NCBI GenBank assembly: GCA_050942695.1
Contig: JBMNNU010000052.1
Coordinates: forward strand, 1 to 15,045
Length of the DNA: 15,045 bases
Reading direction: 5' to 3'
Source: JBMNNU01 sp050942695
GTDB lineage: Bacteria; Chloroflexota; UBA6077
The first letter of the stretch is position 1, and every line of letters starts with the position of its first letter. The position numbers were made by a program, and so were the translations under genes. Positions 5,923 to 12,874 of this stretch are shown piece by piece. The notes below the pieces were generated by a model. It was given only the letters and a program-made list of their open reading frames with translations, searched no databases and was not told the DNA's origin.

Positions 5923-6781
5923 CCAGGTGGGAAACTCGACTTCAGGAGTGGTAACGCTTCTCACCGACTTTGGGACGGTGGATGGTTATGTGGCCGCGAT
6001 GAAAGGGGTTATCCTTGGCATCAACCCATCGGCTGTTCTGGTGGATGTGACCCATGATGTTGCTCCCCAAGATGTTCGAGGTGGTGCTTTCGTTCTTCAA
6101 TCGACGCTTCGATACTTCCCGCCGAGAACGGTCCATCTCGCAGTAGTGGACCCGGGGGTAGGTACGACTCGAGCAGGGATCATCCTGGATACAGGGAACG
6201 CGTTGTTTGTTGCCCCGGATAACGGCATTCTCAGCTACATTCTAGCGGGTAGCAGGGGCTCTACGGAGCGCGGACTCGCGGCGTTGGACAGCACCGGAAC
6301 CGTATCAGTCGCCGTTCCCGACGGGTGGCAGGCTGTGAGACTTACTGAAAGCCGTTACTGGTTGGAGAATCCCAGCGATACCTTTCATGGGAGAGATATT
6401 TTTGCACCTGTGGCGGCCCACCTATCGCTAGGAGTAACTACCAGCAGCTTTGGACCCTCTATCGATAGCCTTAGAGCTTTCGAGATTCCAGTTGCCCGCA
6501 AGCTGCCTGGGGGTGGGGTTGAGGGTATTGTGCTGTATGTCGATCGCTTTGGCAACCTGATAACAAGCATCAAAGCGCAAGACCTGCCAAAAGGTGGGTT
6601 GGTGTTGGAGATAGGGGGGCACCGCGTCCAGGGGCTAGTCCGAACTTACGCTGAGGGTAGCGGGCTGGTGGCGCTGGTGGGTAGCTCCGGGAATGTTGAG
6701 GTAGCTCTGCCTGGCGGCTCAGCCGCCCGCTTTACAGGGCTGGGACTAGACGCACAACTTCGTATCCTCCCTCGGAAGTAA
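5915..6781 (+). CDS. S-adenosylmethionine hydrolase (SAM hydroxide adenosyltransferase, DUF62)
   Basis: Members of this family use an activated water to cleave SAM into adenosine and L-methionine and are structurally related to fluorinases and chlorinases. The 288-residue product carries the conserved N-terminal motifs TLLTDFGTVDGYVAAMKG (about 14-31), ISVDVTHDV-like VDVTHDVAPQDVRGGAF (about 43-59), VVDPGVGT (77-84), APDNG (100-104) and FHGRDIFAP (about 157-165), and the C-terminal domain motif YVDRFGNLITSI. The Asp/Arg/His catalytic set of hydrolases appears possible (D19 region, R160, H158), but exact assignment needs alignment. GTG 5915 overlaps the rsmE stop by 8 bases; GTG 5927, with AGGTGG 5913-5918 eight bases before it, is a good alternative. 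It sits among SAM-consuming enzymes. The physiological role of this family is poorly understood. Confidence 0.9.
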   Translation: MDNQVGNSTSGVVTLLTDFGTVDGYVAAMKGVILGINPSAVLVDVTHDVAPQDVRGGAFVLQSTLRYFPPRTVHLAVVDPGVGTTRAGIILDTGNALFVAPDNGILSYILAGSRGSTERGLAALDSTGTVSVAVPDGWQAVRLTESRYWLENPSDTFHGRDIFAPVAAHLSLGVTTSSFGPSIDSLRAFEIPVARKLPGGGVEGIVLYVDRFGNLITSIKAQDLPKGGLVLEIGGHRVQGLVRTYAEGSGLVALVGSSGNVEVALPGGSAARFTGLGLDAQLRILPRK

Positions 6782-6824
6782 ACGGAGTTCGGATAGTTCA
6801 CAAATTTTTTCATTAGGTCTTTCT

Positions 6825-8219
6825 TTGAAACAGATACGAACCGCGTCGATTGCGACGCTAGGATGCAAATTGAATCAAAGCGAAAGTGATCGGATGGCGA
6901 GGCAGTTGTCTGATGCTGGTGTGAGTATCGTGCAGAACGGCCAGCCTGTGGACCTGTTTGTCGTGAACTCGTGCACGGTTACTCATATCGGGGATCGCAA
7001 GTCTCGCCAGTTGATACGCCACGCCGTGCGTTCTAACCCCGAAGCCTTTGTATTGGTGACGGGGTGTTATGCAGAGATGGATCCTGAGACCGTTTCGGCT
7101 ATCGAGGGAGTGAACGCCGTTCTGGGGAACGAGGGGAAAGAGCGGTTGGTAGAGGCGTTGAGAGGATTTGGGCTGGAGGTGGGTGGGAGTTCTCATCCCG
7201 TGGACCAGCCAGAGGGCAGATCCACGACTCTCCAACTGCTGTGTGAGAATAAACTCGGCATCTCCCAAAGGGAGATGGGACATGAGAGGAGCCGCGCGTT
7301 CGTAAAAATCCAGGAGGGATGCGACAACTACTGCACTTATTGCATCGTCCCGATGGCTCGGGGACACCGGCGAAGTAGGCCGGCTGAAGATATCGTTGAT
7401 GAGATCAAGCGGCTCGTATTGGAGGGGCGGCAGGAGATCGTGTTGACCGGAGTCAATATCACCGCTTACGGTCGGGACTATGGGGTAAAAGATGAACAGC
7501 CTAAGGATCGTAGCCAGGGTTTGCGGGAACTGGTCGAGAGAATTCTAGCTGAGACCAACGTTCCACGGATACGTCTAACATCTCTACAACCACAGGACTG
7601 GTCGTCTAACATGTATGACCTTTGGAACTCCGGCAGACTTTGTCGACACCTCCATCTTTCCCTCCAAAGCGGGTCGGATACCGTTCTCAAGCGGATGCGG
7701 AGACGCTACAATGTGGATCAGTACGCGCGAATTGTGGCGGAAGCGAAGAAGGCTCTTCCGGGCGTTGCTATCACTACAGACGTGATTGTCGGCTTCCCCG
7801 GAGAGACGGAGTCCGAGTTTCTGGAGACGGAGGAATTCCTTCGATCGATCAGCTTGGCGGGTTTCCACGTTTTCAAGTACTCGCCAAGAGAGGGTACGCC
7901 AGCGGCGAAGATGCCCGATCAGGTGGATCCAAAAGTCAAACAGGAACGAAGTGATCGATTGATCGCTCTGGCCAGAGAAAGCGGAGAAAAGTTCCGCGCC
8001 AGCTTGATCGGTTCGATGTTGGAGGTCTTTTGGGAAGAGCGATTGACTCCGGACGAAGCCCGAAGACTCGGTTTGAGGTCTGAGGGCTCGGTTTGCTGGA
8101 AAGGCCTCTCCGACAACTACGTAAAGGTTTATGCAGCCGAGCCCGAATGGATAGGCGGCCGGATAACCGGAGCAAAGGTGGAAAAGCTGTCCGGAGATGG
8201 CGTACTAGCCGTGTTGTAG
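6825..8219 (+). CDS. mtaB: tRNA t6A37 methylthiotransferase, MtaB type
   Basis: MtaB is a radical-SAM enzyme that adds a methylthio group to t6A at position 37 of tRNAs reading ANN codons. The 464-residue protein has the three-domain MiaB-family layout. The N-terminal MTTase domain has cluster cysteines C14 (TLGCKLNQSE), C50 (NSCTVTH) and C81 (TGCYAE). The radical-SAM core has CDNYCTYC at 166-173. A C-terminal TRAM-like segment runs from about residue 385. TLGCKLNQ with NSCTVTH is the MtaB/YqeV pattern rather than MiaB or RimO. The only sensible start is TTG 6825, with AGG at 6815-6817 upstream. It follows the SAM hydrolase by 43 bases, which contain a T-rich stretch but no clear hairpin, so cotranscription is likely but unproven. 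Confidence 0.93.
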   Translation: MKQIRTASIATLGCKLNQSESDRMARQLSDAGVSIVQNGQPVDLFVVNSCTVTHIGDRKSRQLIRHAVRSNPEAFVLVTGCYAEMDPETVSAIEGVNAVLGNEGKERLVEALRGFGLEVGGSSHPVDQPEGRSTTLQLLCENKLGISQREMGHERSRAFVKIQEGCDNYCTYCIVPMARGHRRSRPAEDIVDEIKRLVLEGRQEIVLTGVNITAYGRDYGVKDEQPKDRSQGLRELVERILAETNVPRIRLTSLQPQDWSSNMYDLWNSGRLCRHLHLSLQSGSDTVLKRMRRRYNVDQYARIVAEAKKALPGVAITTDVIVGFPGETESEFLETEEFLRSISLAGFHVFKYSPREGTPAAKMPDQVDPKVKQERSDRLIALARESGEKFRASLIGSMLEVFWEERLTPDEARRLGLRSEGSVCWKGLSDNYVKVYAAEPEWIGGRITGAKVEKLSGDGVLAVL

Positions 8220-8300
8220 AGCGGTGCCACCGCTATAGAAATGTAGCCTATATATCTGTAGCCGCAACCTTTGTAGTATCAGCCTCTTGAGGAGGAGGAG
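8220..8300 (+). other. Gap before the HIT gene, with a small hairpin and TGTAG repeats
   Basis: AGCGGT (8220-8225) pairs with ACCGCT (8229-8234) directly after the mtaB stop. TGTAG then occurs at 8242, 8257 and 8272, exactly 15 bases apart. The strong ribosome-binding run AGGAGGAGGAG (8290-8300) abuts the next ATG. I could not place a convincing promoter. Confidence 0.4.
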
Positions 8301-8642
8301 ATGGACTGTATCTTTTGTAAAATTGTTGCGCGGGAGATACCGGCAAATATCGTCTATCAGGACGATCGGCTGACTGCTTTCCGCGACCTCAATCCCCAGG
8401 CGCCGGTGCACATCTTGATCGTGCCCAACGAGCACATTCCCAGCACTCTGGAGCTACAGCCGGTGCACGATCCGATAGTTGGGGAGATGGTGCGCGCCGC
8501 GGCCGTGCTGGCTGAGAGGGAAGGGGTTGCTCAGAGCGGTTTTAGGCTGGTGATTAATACTGGGGCTGATGCCGGCCAGACTGTCCAGCATATTCACATA
8601 CACCTCTTGGGCGGCAGGGCGATGCAGTGGCCTCCCGGATAG
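8301..8642 (+). CDS. HIT-family nucleotide phosphoramidase/hydrolase (HinT-like)
   Basis: HIT proteins hydrolyse nucleoside phosphoramidates and related adenylylated compounds using a histidine triad. The 113-residue product begins DCIFCKIVAREIPA, with a putative zinc-pair C3 and C6. It contains the substrate-pocket strand PVHILIVPNEHI and ends with the catalytic triad in QHIHIHLLGGR (H97, H99, H101). Length and motif order fit the HinT/PKCI subgroup. ATG 8301 is preceded by a strong AGGAGG site at 8290-8295. It stands between mtaB and hemB with modest gaps on both sides, so it may be last in the upstream operon or a single gene. The true substrate cannot be told from sequence. Confidence 0.93.
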   Translation: MDCIFCKIVAREIPANIVYQDDRLTAFRDLNPQAPVHILIVPNEHIPSTLELQPVHDPIVGEMVRAAAVLAEREGVAQSGFRLVINTGADAGQTVQHIHIHLLGGRAMQWPPG

Positions 8643-8653
8643 AAAATGCAAGC

Positions 8654-8682
8654 TTGTGACAAATTTAGCCAGGACTTACAAT
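8654..8682 (+). promoter_or_regulatory. Candidate hemB promoter
   Basis: TTGTGA (8654-8659), a 17-base spacer and TACAAT (8677-8682) make a good sigma-70-type promoter 53 bases before the hemB start. The -35 region also reads TTGT-G-ACAA (8654-8662), a small inverted repeat. Confidence 0.55.
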
Positions 8683-8687
8683 TGTAA
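8676..8687. promoter_or_regulatory. Perfect 12-bp palindrome over the hemB -10 box (candidate operator)
   Basis: TTACAATTGTAA is a perfect palindrome covering the -10 hexamer and the bases to its right. A dimeric repressor bound here would block polymerase. The regulator is not in the window and I do not assign it. Confidence 0.4.
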
Positions 8688-8735
8688 ACAACCCCCAGGA
8701 ATCCGTGTTTCTGGTTAGACCTTCAGGAGTTGATT

Positions 8736-9749
8736 ATGGATAGAACCGAAGGCCGGGCTCTGCCGGCTGAATTTGCTTTTCCCACGATACGGCCGCGTCG
8801 CCTGCGACAGTCGAAAGCTATTCGCGACCTGGTAGCGGAAACCAGGCTGGATCTCCGAGAATTGATCTATCCCCTGTTCGTGGTAGAGGGGCGTGGCGTC
8901 CAGAATGAGATCAATTCTATGCCCGGTGTTTACCAGTGGTCGTTAGACACGTTGGCTCGCGAGGTGCGAGAGATAGCAGCACTTGGCGTGAAATCGGTAA
9001 TTCTCTTCGGGATCCCGGATCGTAAGGACGAGTTAGGGACGGAGGCCTATCGAGGAGACGGAATTGTGCAGCGGGCGATAGCCGCTGTAAAGGAAAACGC
9101 TCCACAACTGTTAGTAATAACCGACCTCTGTTTGTGTGAGTACACAAGCCACGGACACTGTGGGGTCGTAGAAAACGGTCGGATACTGAACGATCCAACC
9201 CTGGAATTGCTCGCACGAACGGCGGTGTCGCACGTTCAGGCCGGAGCGGATATGGTCGCGCCCTCGGATATGATGGATGGGAGGGTTGGAGCCATACGAA
9301 GAGGCCTGGATGACGCCGGATACTCAGATACCCCCATCATGGCCTACAGCGCCAAGTATGCATCTGCGTTTTACGGACCTTTTAGAGATGCTGCCGAGTC
9401 GGCGCCGCAGTTTGGCGACCGCTCCACATACCAGATGGCGCCTACCAACGCTCGCGAAGCCTTAAGAGAGGTGGAGCTGGACATCATGGAGGGCGCGGAC
9501 ATCGTAATGGTCAAGCCTGCTCTGGCCTATCTGGATGTGCTGGCTAGGGTGAAGGAGATGGTGCAGTTGCCGGTAGCCGCTTACAGCGTCAGCGGTGAGT
9601 ATTCAATGATCAAGGCTGCTGCGCGAATGGGGTGGCTGGAAGAAAAACGCACGGCGCTGGAGGTGCTAACCGCAATCAAACGGGCTGGGGCGGACATGAT
9701 CATTACCTATTTCGCAAAAGACGTGGCGAAGTGGAATGCTGAGTCCTGA
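8736..9749 (+). CDS. hemB: Delta-aminolevulinic acid dehydratase (porphobilinogen synthase)
   Basis: HemB condenses two 5-aminolevulinate molecules to porphobilinogen, the second common step toward haem, sirohaem and cobalamin. The 337-residue product shows RPRRLRQSKAIRDLV near the N-terminus, the metal-site motif DLCLCEYTSHGHCGV with C132, C134 and C142, and the two active-site lysines in YSAKYASAFYGP (K207) and VMVKPALAYLDV (K260, the Schiff-base lysine). The three-cysteine site marks the zinc-dependent class rather than the magnesium-dependent Asp-rich class. ATG 8736 is chosen because CAGGAG at 8724-8729 lies 6 bases upstream; an in-frame TTG at 8730 overlaps that site. No other tetrapyrrole gene is visible. 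The stop codon falls inside a run of GAGTCCT heptads, so the last codons (AES) may be repeat-derived. Confidence 0.97.
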   Translation: MDRTEGRALPAEFAFPTIRPRRLRQSKAIRDLVAETRLDLRELIYPLFVVEGRGVQNEINSMPGVYQWSLDTLAREVREIAALGVKSVILFGIPDRKDELGTEAYRGDGIVQRAIAAVKENAPQLLVITDLCLCEYTSHGHCGVVENGRILNDPTLELLARTAVSHVQAGADMVAPSDMMDGRVGAIRRGLDDAGYSDTPIMAYSAKYASAFYGPFRDAAESAPQFGDRSTYQMAPTNAREALREVELDIMEGADIVMVKPALAYLDVLARVKEMVQLPVAAYSVSGEYSMIKAAARMGWLEEKRTALEVLTAIKRAGADMIITYFAKDVAKWNAES

Positions 9750-9761
9750 GCCCCGAGTCCT
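9741..9761 (+). repeat. GAGTCCT heptads at the hemB stop codon
   Basis: GAGTCCT, GAGCCCC and GAGTCCT are consecutive, followed by a GGTCTGAG remnant. They are the reverse complement of the CTCAGGA-type heptads (AGGACTC permutation) inside rsmE. The TGA stop of hemB is made by the junction of the first and second heptads. Confidence 0.65.
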
Positions 9762-9799
9762 GGTCTGAGTGCCGCTCCCTTGTGACTGATATATAACAT

Positions 9800-9827
9800 A
9801 TTACAGCTTCATTACAACTGTATTACA
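9800..9827 (+). promoter_or_regulatory. Three ATTACA repeats spaced 11 bp, upstream of the kor promoter
   Basis: ATTACA starts at 9800, 9811 and 9822, and the -35 hexamer starts at 9833, so all four are exactly 11 bases apart. The surrounding sequence is AT-rich in an otherwise GC-rich region. This suggests an UP element, phased bent DNA, or tandem sites for an activator. Confidence 0.5.
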
Positions 9828-9832
9828 TCCGC

Positions 9833-9861
9833 TTGACCCTCCTTGGGGAGGATGCTAGCAT
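9833..9861 (+). promoter_or_regulatory. Promoter of the 2-oxoacid:ferredoxin oxidoreductase operon
   Basis: TTGACC (9833-9838), a 17-base spacer and TAGCAT (9856-9861) stand 53 bases before the first gene. The spacer region contains a perfect inverted repeat, CCTCC (9838-9842) TTGG GGAGG (9847-9851), a possible operator between the -35 and -10 elements. Confidence 0.6.
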
Positions 9862-9914
9862 GCAAGGGAAGCGGAATCGCCGAATCTATATAGGGCGGCG
9901 AGAAAGGATCAACG

Positions 9915-10148
9915 ATGATCGATACTGGATCTCCTTCCAATCAGACTCGAAAGCGGTCGAACGTGGTGGAGATTAACCTCCAATGGTGCAAATCGTGCAC
10001 CATCTGCGTCGCTTTCTGTCCCACCAACGCGTTATCGGCTGACGACGTTGGTACTCCCCACTTTACATATCCCGAAAAGTGCACAGGCTGCGGTTTGTGC
10101 GAGATAATGTGTCCCGATTTCGCCATCGAGGTGGTAAAGAAGCCATGA
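9915..10148 (+). CDS. korD: Ferredoxin subunit of 2-oxoacid:ferredoxin oxidoreductase (delta, 2x[4Fe-4S])
   Basis: This small subunit carries electrons between the catalytic subunits and free ferredoxin. The 77-residue protein has two classical [4Fe-4S] motifs, CKSCTICVAFCP (C25, C28, C31, C35) and CTGCGLCEIMCP (C56, C59, C62, C66), with a short basic and polar N-terminal extension and no membrane segment. ATG 9915 follows AAAGGA (9903-9908). It is the first gene of the operon, and its TGA overlaps the alpha-subunit ATG as ATGA (10145-10148). Genes of this size and position are the delta subunits of 2-oxoglutarate or branched-chain 2-oxoacid oxidoreductases. The kor symbol rests on the nearby sucCD, not on this sequence alone. 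Confidence 0.88.
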   Translation: MIDTGSPSNQTRKRSNVVEINLQWCKSCTICVAFCPTNALSADDVGTPHFTYPEKCTGCGLCEIMCPDFAIEVVKKP

Positions 10149-11299
10149 CCAAAGACACATTAAAGCCAACCTTGATGCAGGGCAATGAAGCAATTGCCGA
10201 GGGAGCTATTGCAGCAGGAATGCGTTTCTTTTCTGGCTACCCCATTAGCCCCTCATCCGAGATCGCCGAGACTCTTTCCAGGCGTTTACCTCAGGTGGGC
10301 GGGACCTTCATTCAGATGGAGGATGAGATAGCCAGCATTTCCGCACTTATCGGGGCGTCAATCGTTGGGGTCAAATCTATGACAGCCACAAGCGGTCCCG
10401 GTTTTTCTCTCATGCAGGAGGGGATAGGCTACGCCGTTATGGCCGAGACTCCCTGCGTGATCGTAAACATTCAGCGAGTTGGCCCAAGCAGTGGCATTGC
10501 TACCCTAGCCGCCCAGGGTGACTTGATGCAAGCACGGTATGGAACACACGGCCCTCACCCTATGATCGCGCTATCCCCATCAACTGTACGAGAGTGTTTC
10601 GACGTCACGATCAAGGCTTTCAACCTCGCAGAGAAGTACCGCACACCAGCGGTGGTGCTGTGCGATGCAGTCGTCGGCCATCTCCGGGAGGTGGTAACGC
10701 TGCCACGGCCGGATGAGCTAGAGATAATCGACCGAGAGCCCCCCAAAGGACCTCCGGGCTCGGTTCGCCCATTCGAAGCAAAAGAGAACGATGGTGTGCC
10801 CGCCATCCCGGACTTCGGAACCGGTTACCGGTACCATATCACCGGCCTCTTCCACGACGAAACCGGTTTTCCAAGCACCAACCCTCAAATGGTCCAGAGG
10901 GAGACCGAAAGGCTGGTGAACAAAGTAGAGTCCAATCGCGACAAGATGAGCTATGTGGAGTATCTCTACATGGACGATGCCGAAGTTGCGGTGGTGTCCT
11001 ACGGTTGCACGGGACGGTCGGCCAAGGCAGCAGTAAAGGCTGCCCGTGCGCGTGGACTGAAGGTGGGATTGGTGCGACTGATCACCATCTGGCCTTTCCA
11101 GGAGCAGGTGATCTCAGCAGTAGCTGAGAAATGCCCGCGATTCGTTGTAGCAGAGATGAATCTGGGCGACGTAGCCAACGAGATCAGGCGAGTCACCCGC
11201 GACAGCGTCGTTGTGAATCAGGTCAACCTCCATAACGGGTTGCTTATCACACCTGGCCAGGTGATGGCCGGGATCGAGGGGGTGATGCGCCGTGGCTAA
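10145..11299 (+). CDS. korA: 2-oxoacid:ferredoxin oxidoreductase alpha subunit (probably 2-oxoglutarate)
   Basis: The alpha subunit supplies the pyrimidine-binding TPP domain and domain II of a CoA-acylating oxidoreductase. The 384-residue product begins with the family pattern LMQGNEAIAEGAIAAGM and FFSGYPISPSSEIAE (about 25-39), then QMEDEIASISALIGAS and TATSGPGFSLMQE, all around the TPP and substrate site. The C-terminal domain includes VVSYGCTGRSAKAAVKAAR and VGLVRLITIWPF. ATG 10145 overlaps the ferredoxin stop, with GAGGTGG (10128-10134) upstream; longer upstream starts in this frame would run through the ferredoxin gene and are rejected. It overlaps the beta subunit by 8 bases. Sequence alone does not firmly separate 2-oxoglutarate from 2-oxoisovalerate use; the adjacent succinyl-CoA synthetase favours 2-oxoglutarate. 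Confidence 0.92.
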   Translation: MTKDTLKPTLMQGNEAIAEGAIAAGMRFFSGYPISPSSEIAETLSRRLPQVGGTFIQMEDEIASISALIGASIVGVKSMTATSGPGFSLMQEGIGYAVMAETPCVIVNIQRVGPSSGIATLAAQGDLMQARYGTHGPHPMIALSPSTVRECFDVTIKAFNLAEKYRTPAVVLCDAVVGHLREVVTLPRPDELEIIDREPPKGPPGSVRPFEAKENDGVPAIPDFGTGYRYHITGLFHDETGFPSTNPQMVQRETERLVNKVESNRDKMSYVEYLYMDDAEVAVVSYGCTGRSAKAAVKAARARGLKVGLVRLITIWPFQEQVISAVAEKCPRFVVAEMNLGDVANEIRRVTRDSVVVNQVNLHNGLLITPGQVMAGIEGVMRRG

Positions 11300-12122
11300 T
11301 GCGCTGGTAAATAAGTACATGCGGGTCAACCGCTTGCCACATATCTGGTGCCCAGGGTGCGGCATCGGGCAGATCATCAACGGCACCTTGCGAGCGATCG
11401 ACAAGGTGGGCCTGGATCAAGATAAGACGGTGATAATTTCTGGCATCGGTTGCTCCGGACGATCGCCGGGTTATTTGAACTTCGACACCATACATACCAT
11501 GCACGGTAGGGCTTTAGCGTTTGCTACAGGGATGAAATTGGCGAAGCCTGAGCTTAACGTTATCGTGATAATGGGCGATGGTGACTGCGCGGCTATCGGC
11601 GGAAACCACTTCATTCACGCTTGCAGACGCAACATCGACGTCACCGCGATAGTGATCAACAATCAGATCTACGGCATGACAGGAGGCCAATACTCTCCCA
11701 CCACGCCAGTGGAAGCTGTGGCCACTACCGCACCTTACGGCGATGCTGAGCCGGGCTTCGACCTCTGCGGTGTAGCACAATCAGCGGGATCCACCTTTGT
11801 AGGTCGGGTGGCGCCTGTCAGGATGCCCGAATTGATCAACACTATAGCCAAGGCGATGCAGCATAAAGGCTTCTCCTTTGTAGAGTCAATCAGCCAGTGC
11901 CCAATATACTTCGGTCGGATGAACCGATTGGGTGGGCCGGTGCAGATGTTGAAGCTCCAGAAGGAGATCACTATGCCAGCGAGACAAGCGCAGCAAAAAC
12001 CTGAGGAGGCCAAAAACAAACTGCTTACGGGCGTGCTCTTCGAGAGCGAACGCCCGGCTTACGAGGATCTGTATAGCAGGGTGCGAAACAAGGCCACCGG
12101 GAAGGCGGGCGAGAATGTCTAG
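11292..12122 (+). CDS. korB: 2-oxoacid:ferredoxin oxidoreductase beta subunit (TPP and [4Fe-4S] binding)
   Basis: The beta subunit binds the diphosphate of TPP and one [4Fe-4S] cluster and is the electron exit from the active site. The 276-residue product has WCPGCG (C20, C23), a third cysteine in SGIGCSGRSPGYL, the TPP/Mg motif MGDGDCAAIGGNHFIHA (about 93-109) continuing to INNQIYGMTGGQYSPTTP, and a fourth conserved cysteine in ISQCPIYFGRMN. These are the expected cluster ligands. The GTG start at 11292 overlaps the end of the alpha gene, with GAGGGGGTG just upstream as the ribosome-binding site. Its last 8 bases overlap the gamma gene. The C-terminal region ERPAYEDLYSR is also typical of the family. 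Confidence 0.93.
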   Translation: MANALVNKYMRVNRLPHIWCPGCGIGQIINGTLRAIDKVGLDQDKTVIISGIGCSGRSPGYLNFDTIHTMHGRALAFATGMKLAKPELNVIVIMGDGDCAAIGGNHFIHACRRNIDVTAIVINNQIYGMTGGQYSPTTPVEAVATTAPYGDAEPGFDLCGVAQSAGSTFVGRVAPVRMPELINTIAKAMQHKGFSFVESISQCPIYFGRMNRLGGPVQMLKLQKEITMPARQAQQKPEEAKNKLLTGVLFESERPAYEDLYSRVRNKATGKAGENV

Positions 12123-12672
12123 ATCTGTTGAAATATCCCTGGGAGGGTCTGGCGGCCAGGGTTTGGTGCTGATGGGGCTCATCCTGGCGGAAGCAGCCGG
12201 CATCTACGAGGGTAGGCAGGTGGTTTCCAGCCAGCTTTACGGCCCAGAGTCGCGAGGAGGCGCCTCGAGGTCGGATGTAATCATCAGCGATGATGAGATC
12301 GATTATCCCGAAGTCGAACATCCGGATATTTTGTTTGCCTTCAATCAACTTTCGGCAAACAAGTACTCACCAAATTTGAAGAAGGGCGGCACATTCATAT
12401 ATGACACTACCTTCATAGAGAATGTGCCAAAGATTGATGGCAAGGCGCATGGGCTTCCGATCACTCAGTTGGCAAGAGAGCAGGTGGGGCGCGATATCGT
12501 CGCGAACATCGTTGCCCTGGGAGTGCTAACGGTTCTTACTGGGGTTGTTAGTCGGGAAGCGATCACAAAGGCTGTGTTAGACAGGGTGCCCAAAGGTACC
12601 GAAGAGATCAATCAACGAGCTCTCAAAGTGGGCTTCGAAGCCGCCGAATCGGTATTAAGCTCTGAGCCCTAA
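12115..12672 (+). CDS. korC: 2-oxoacid:ferredoxin oxidoreductase gamma subunit
   Basis: The gamma subunit contributes the CoA-binding or structural domain found as a separate polypeptide in four-subunit enzymes and fused in pyruvate:ferredoxin oxidoreductases. The 185-residue product opens with the characteristic ISLGGSGGQGLVLMGLILAEAA and continues QVVSSQLYGPESRGGASRSDVIISDDEIDYPEVEHPDILFAFNQ-type residues around 40-80, as expected. ATG 12115 overlaps the beta-subunit stop by 8 bases, completing a chain of four overlapping genes that should be made in fixed ratio. The last gene of the operon is followed by a 368-bp non-coding stretch beginning with repeat unit D, whose hairpins could terminate transcription. 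Confidence 0.92.
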   Translation: MSRSVEISLGGSGGQGLVLMGLILAEAAGIYEGRQVVSSQLYGPESRGGASRSDVIISDDEIDYPEVEHPDILFAFNQLSANKYSPNLKKGGTFIYDTTFIENVPKIDGKAHGLPITQLAREQVGRDIVANIVALGVLTVLTGVVSREAITKAVLDRVPKGTEEINQRALKVGFEAAESVLSSEP

Positions 12673-12712
12673 GTATCGAATCATTACTGATCGCTGCGTA
12701 GGTAGCTAAAGC

Positions 12713-12779
12713 TTGGTCCAAGGGACTCAACGCGAGCGAGCACAGCGTTGAGTCCTGGCGGTGCTTGGGGTGTCCCCAA
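12713..12779 (+). repeat. GTCCAGG hairpin repeat, family Q, unit D
   Basis: This unit has the border TTGGTCCAAGG, a long perfect stem GGACTCAACGC (12723-12733) with GCGTTGAGTCC (12745-12755), loop GAGCGAGCACA, then CTGGCGG and a terminal hairpin TTGGGG, TGT, CCCCAA (12765-12779). The stem-loop core is the same as the first hairpin of unit A nearly 9 kb away. It lies 40 bases after korC and could act as a terminator or mRNA end protector, although no T-run follows. Confidence 0.8.
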
Positions 12780-12816
12780 TAAAATACTTACTTATGTAGT
12801 GATCATTAGGGCAAAT

Positions 12817-12838
12817 ACAGTAGGTGGTTGCCCACTGT
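12817..12838. terminator. Small hairpin between korC and the sucC promoter
   Basis: ACAG with neighbouring bases at 12817-12825 and CCACTGT at 12832-12838 form an imperfect stem with a GTGG-CCAC centre, followed by TTGT. It could be a weak terminator for kor or an operator just upstream of the candidate sucC -35 box. Confidence 0.25.
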
Positions 12839-12846
12839 TTGTCTCG

Positions 12847-12874
12847 ATGACAATAGGCCACGAGCATGTATAAT
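12847..12874 (+). promoter_or_regulatory. Candidate sucCD promoter
   Basis: ATGACA (12847-12852) and a perfect TATAAT (12869-12874) are separated by 16 bases. Transcription would begin near 12881, about 160 bases before sucC, inside the left arm of the following inverted-repeat element. Confidence 0.55.

Noticed and set aside
10079..10144. Longer korA starting inside the ferredoxin gene
   Set aside because: The upstream residues are an out-of-frame reading of the second ferredoxin cysteine motif; ATG 10145 forms a normal ATGA overlap.
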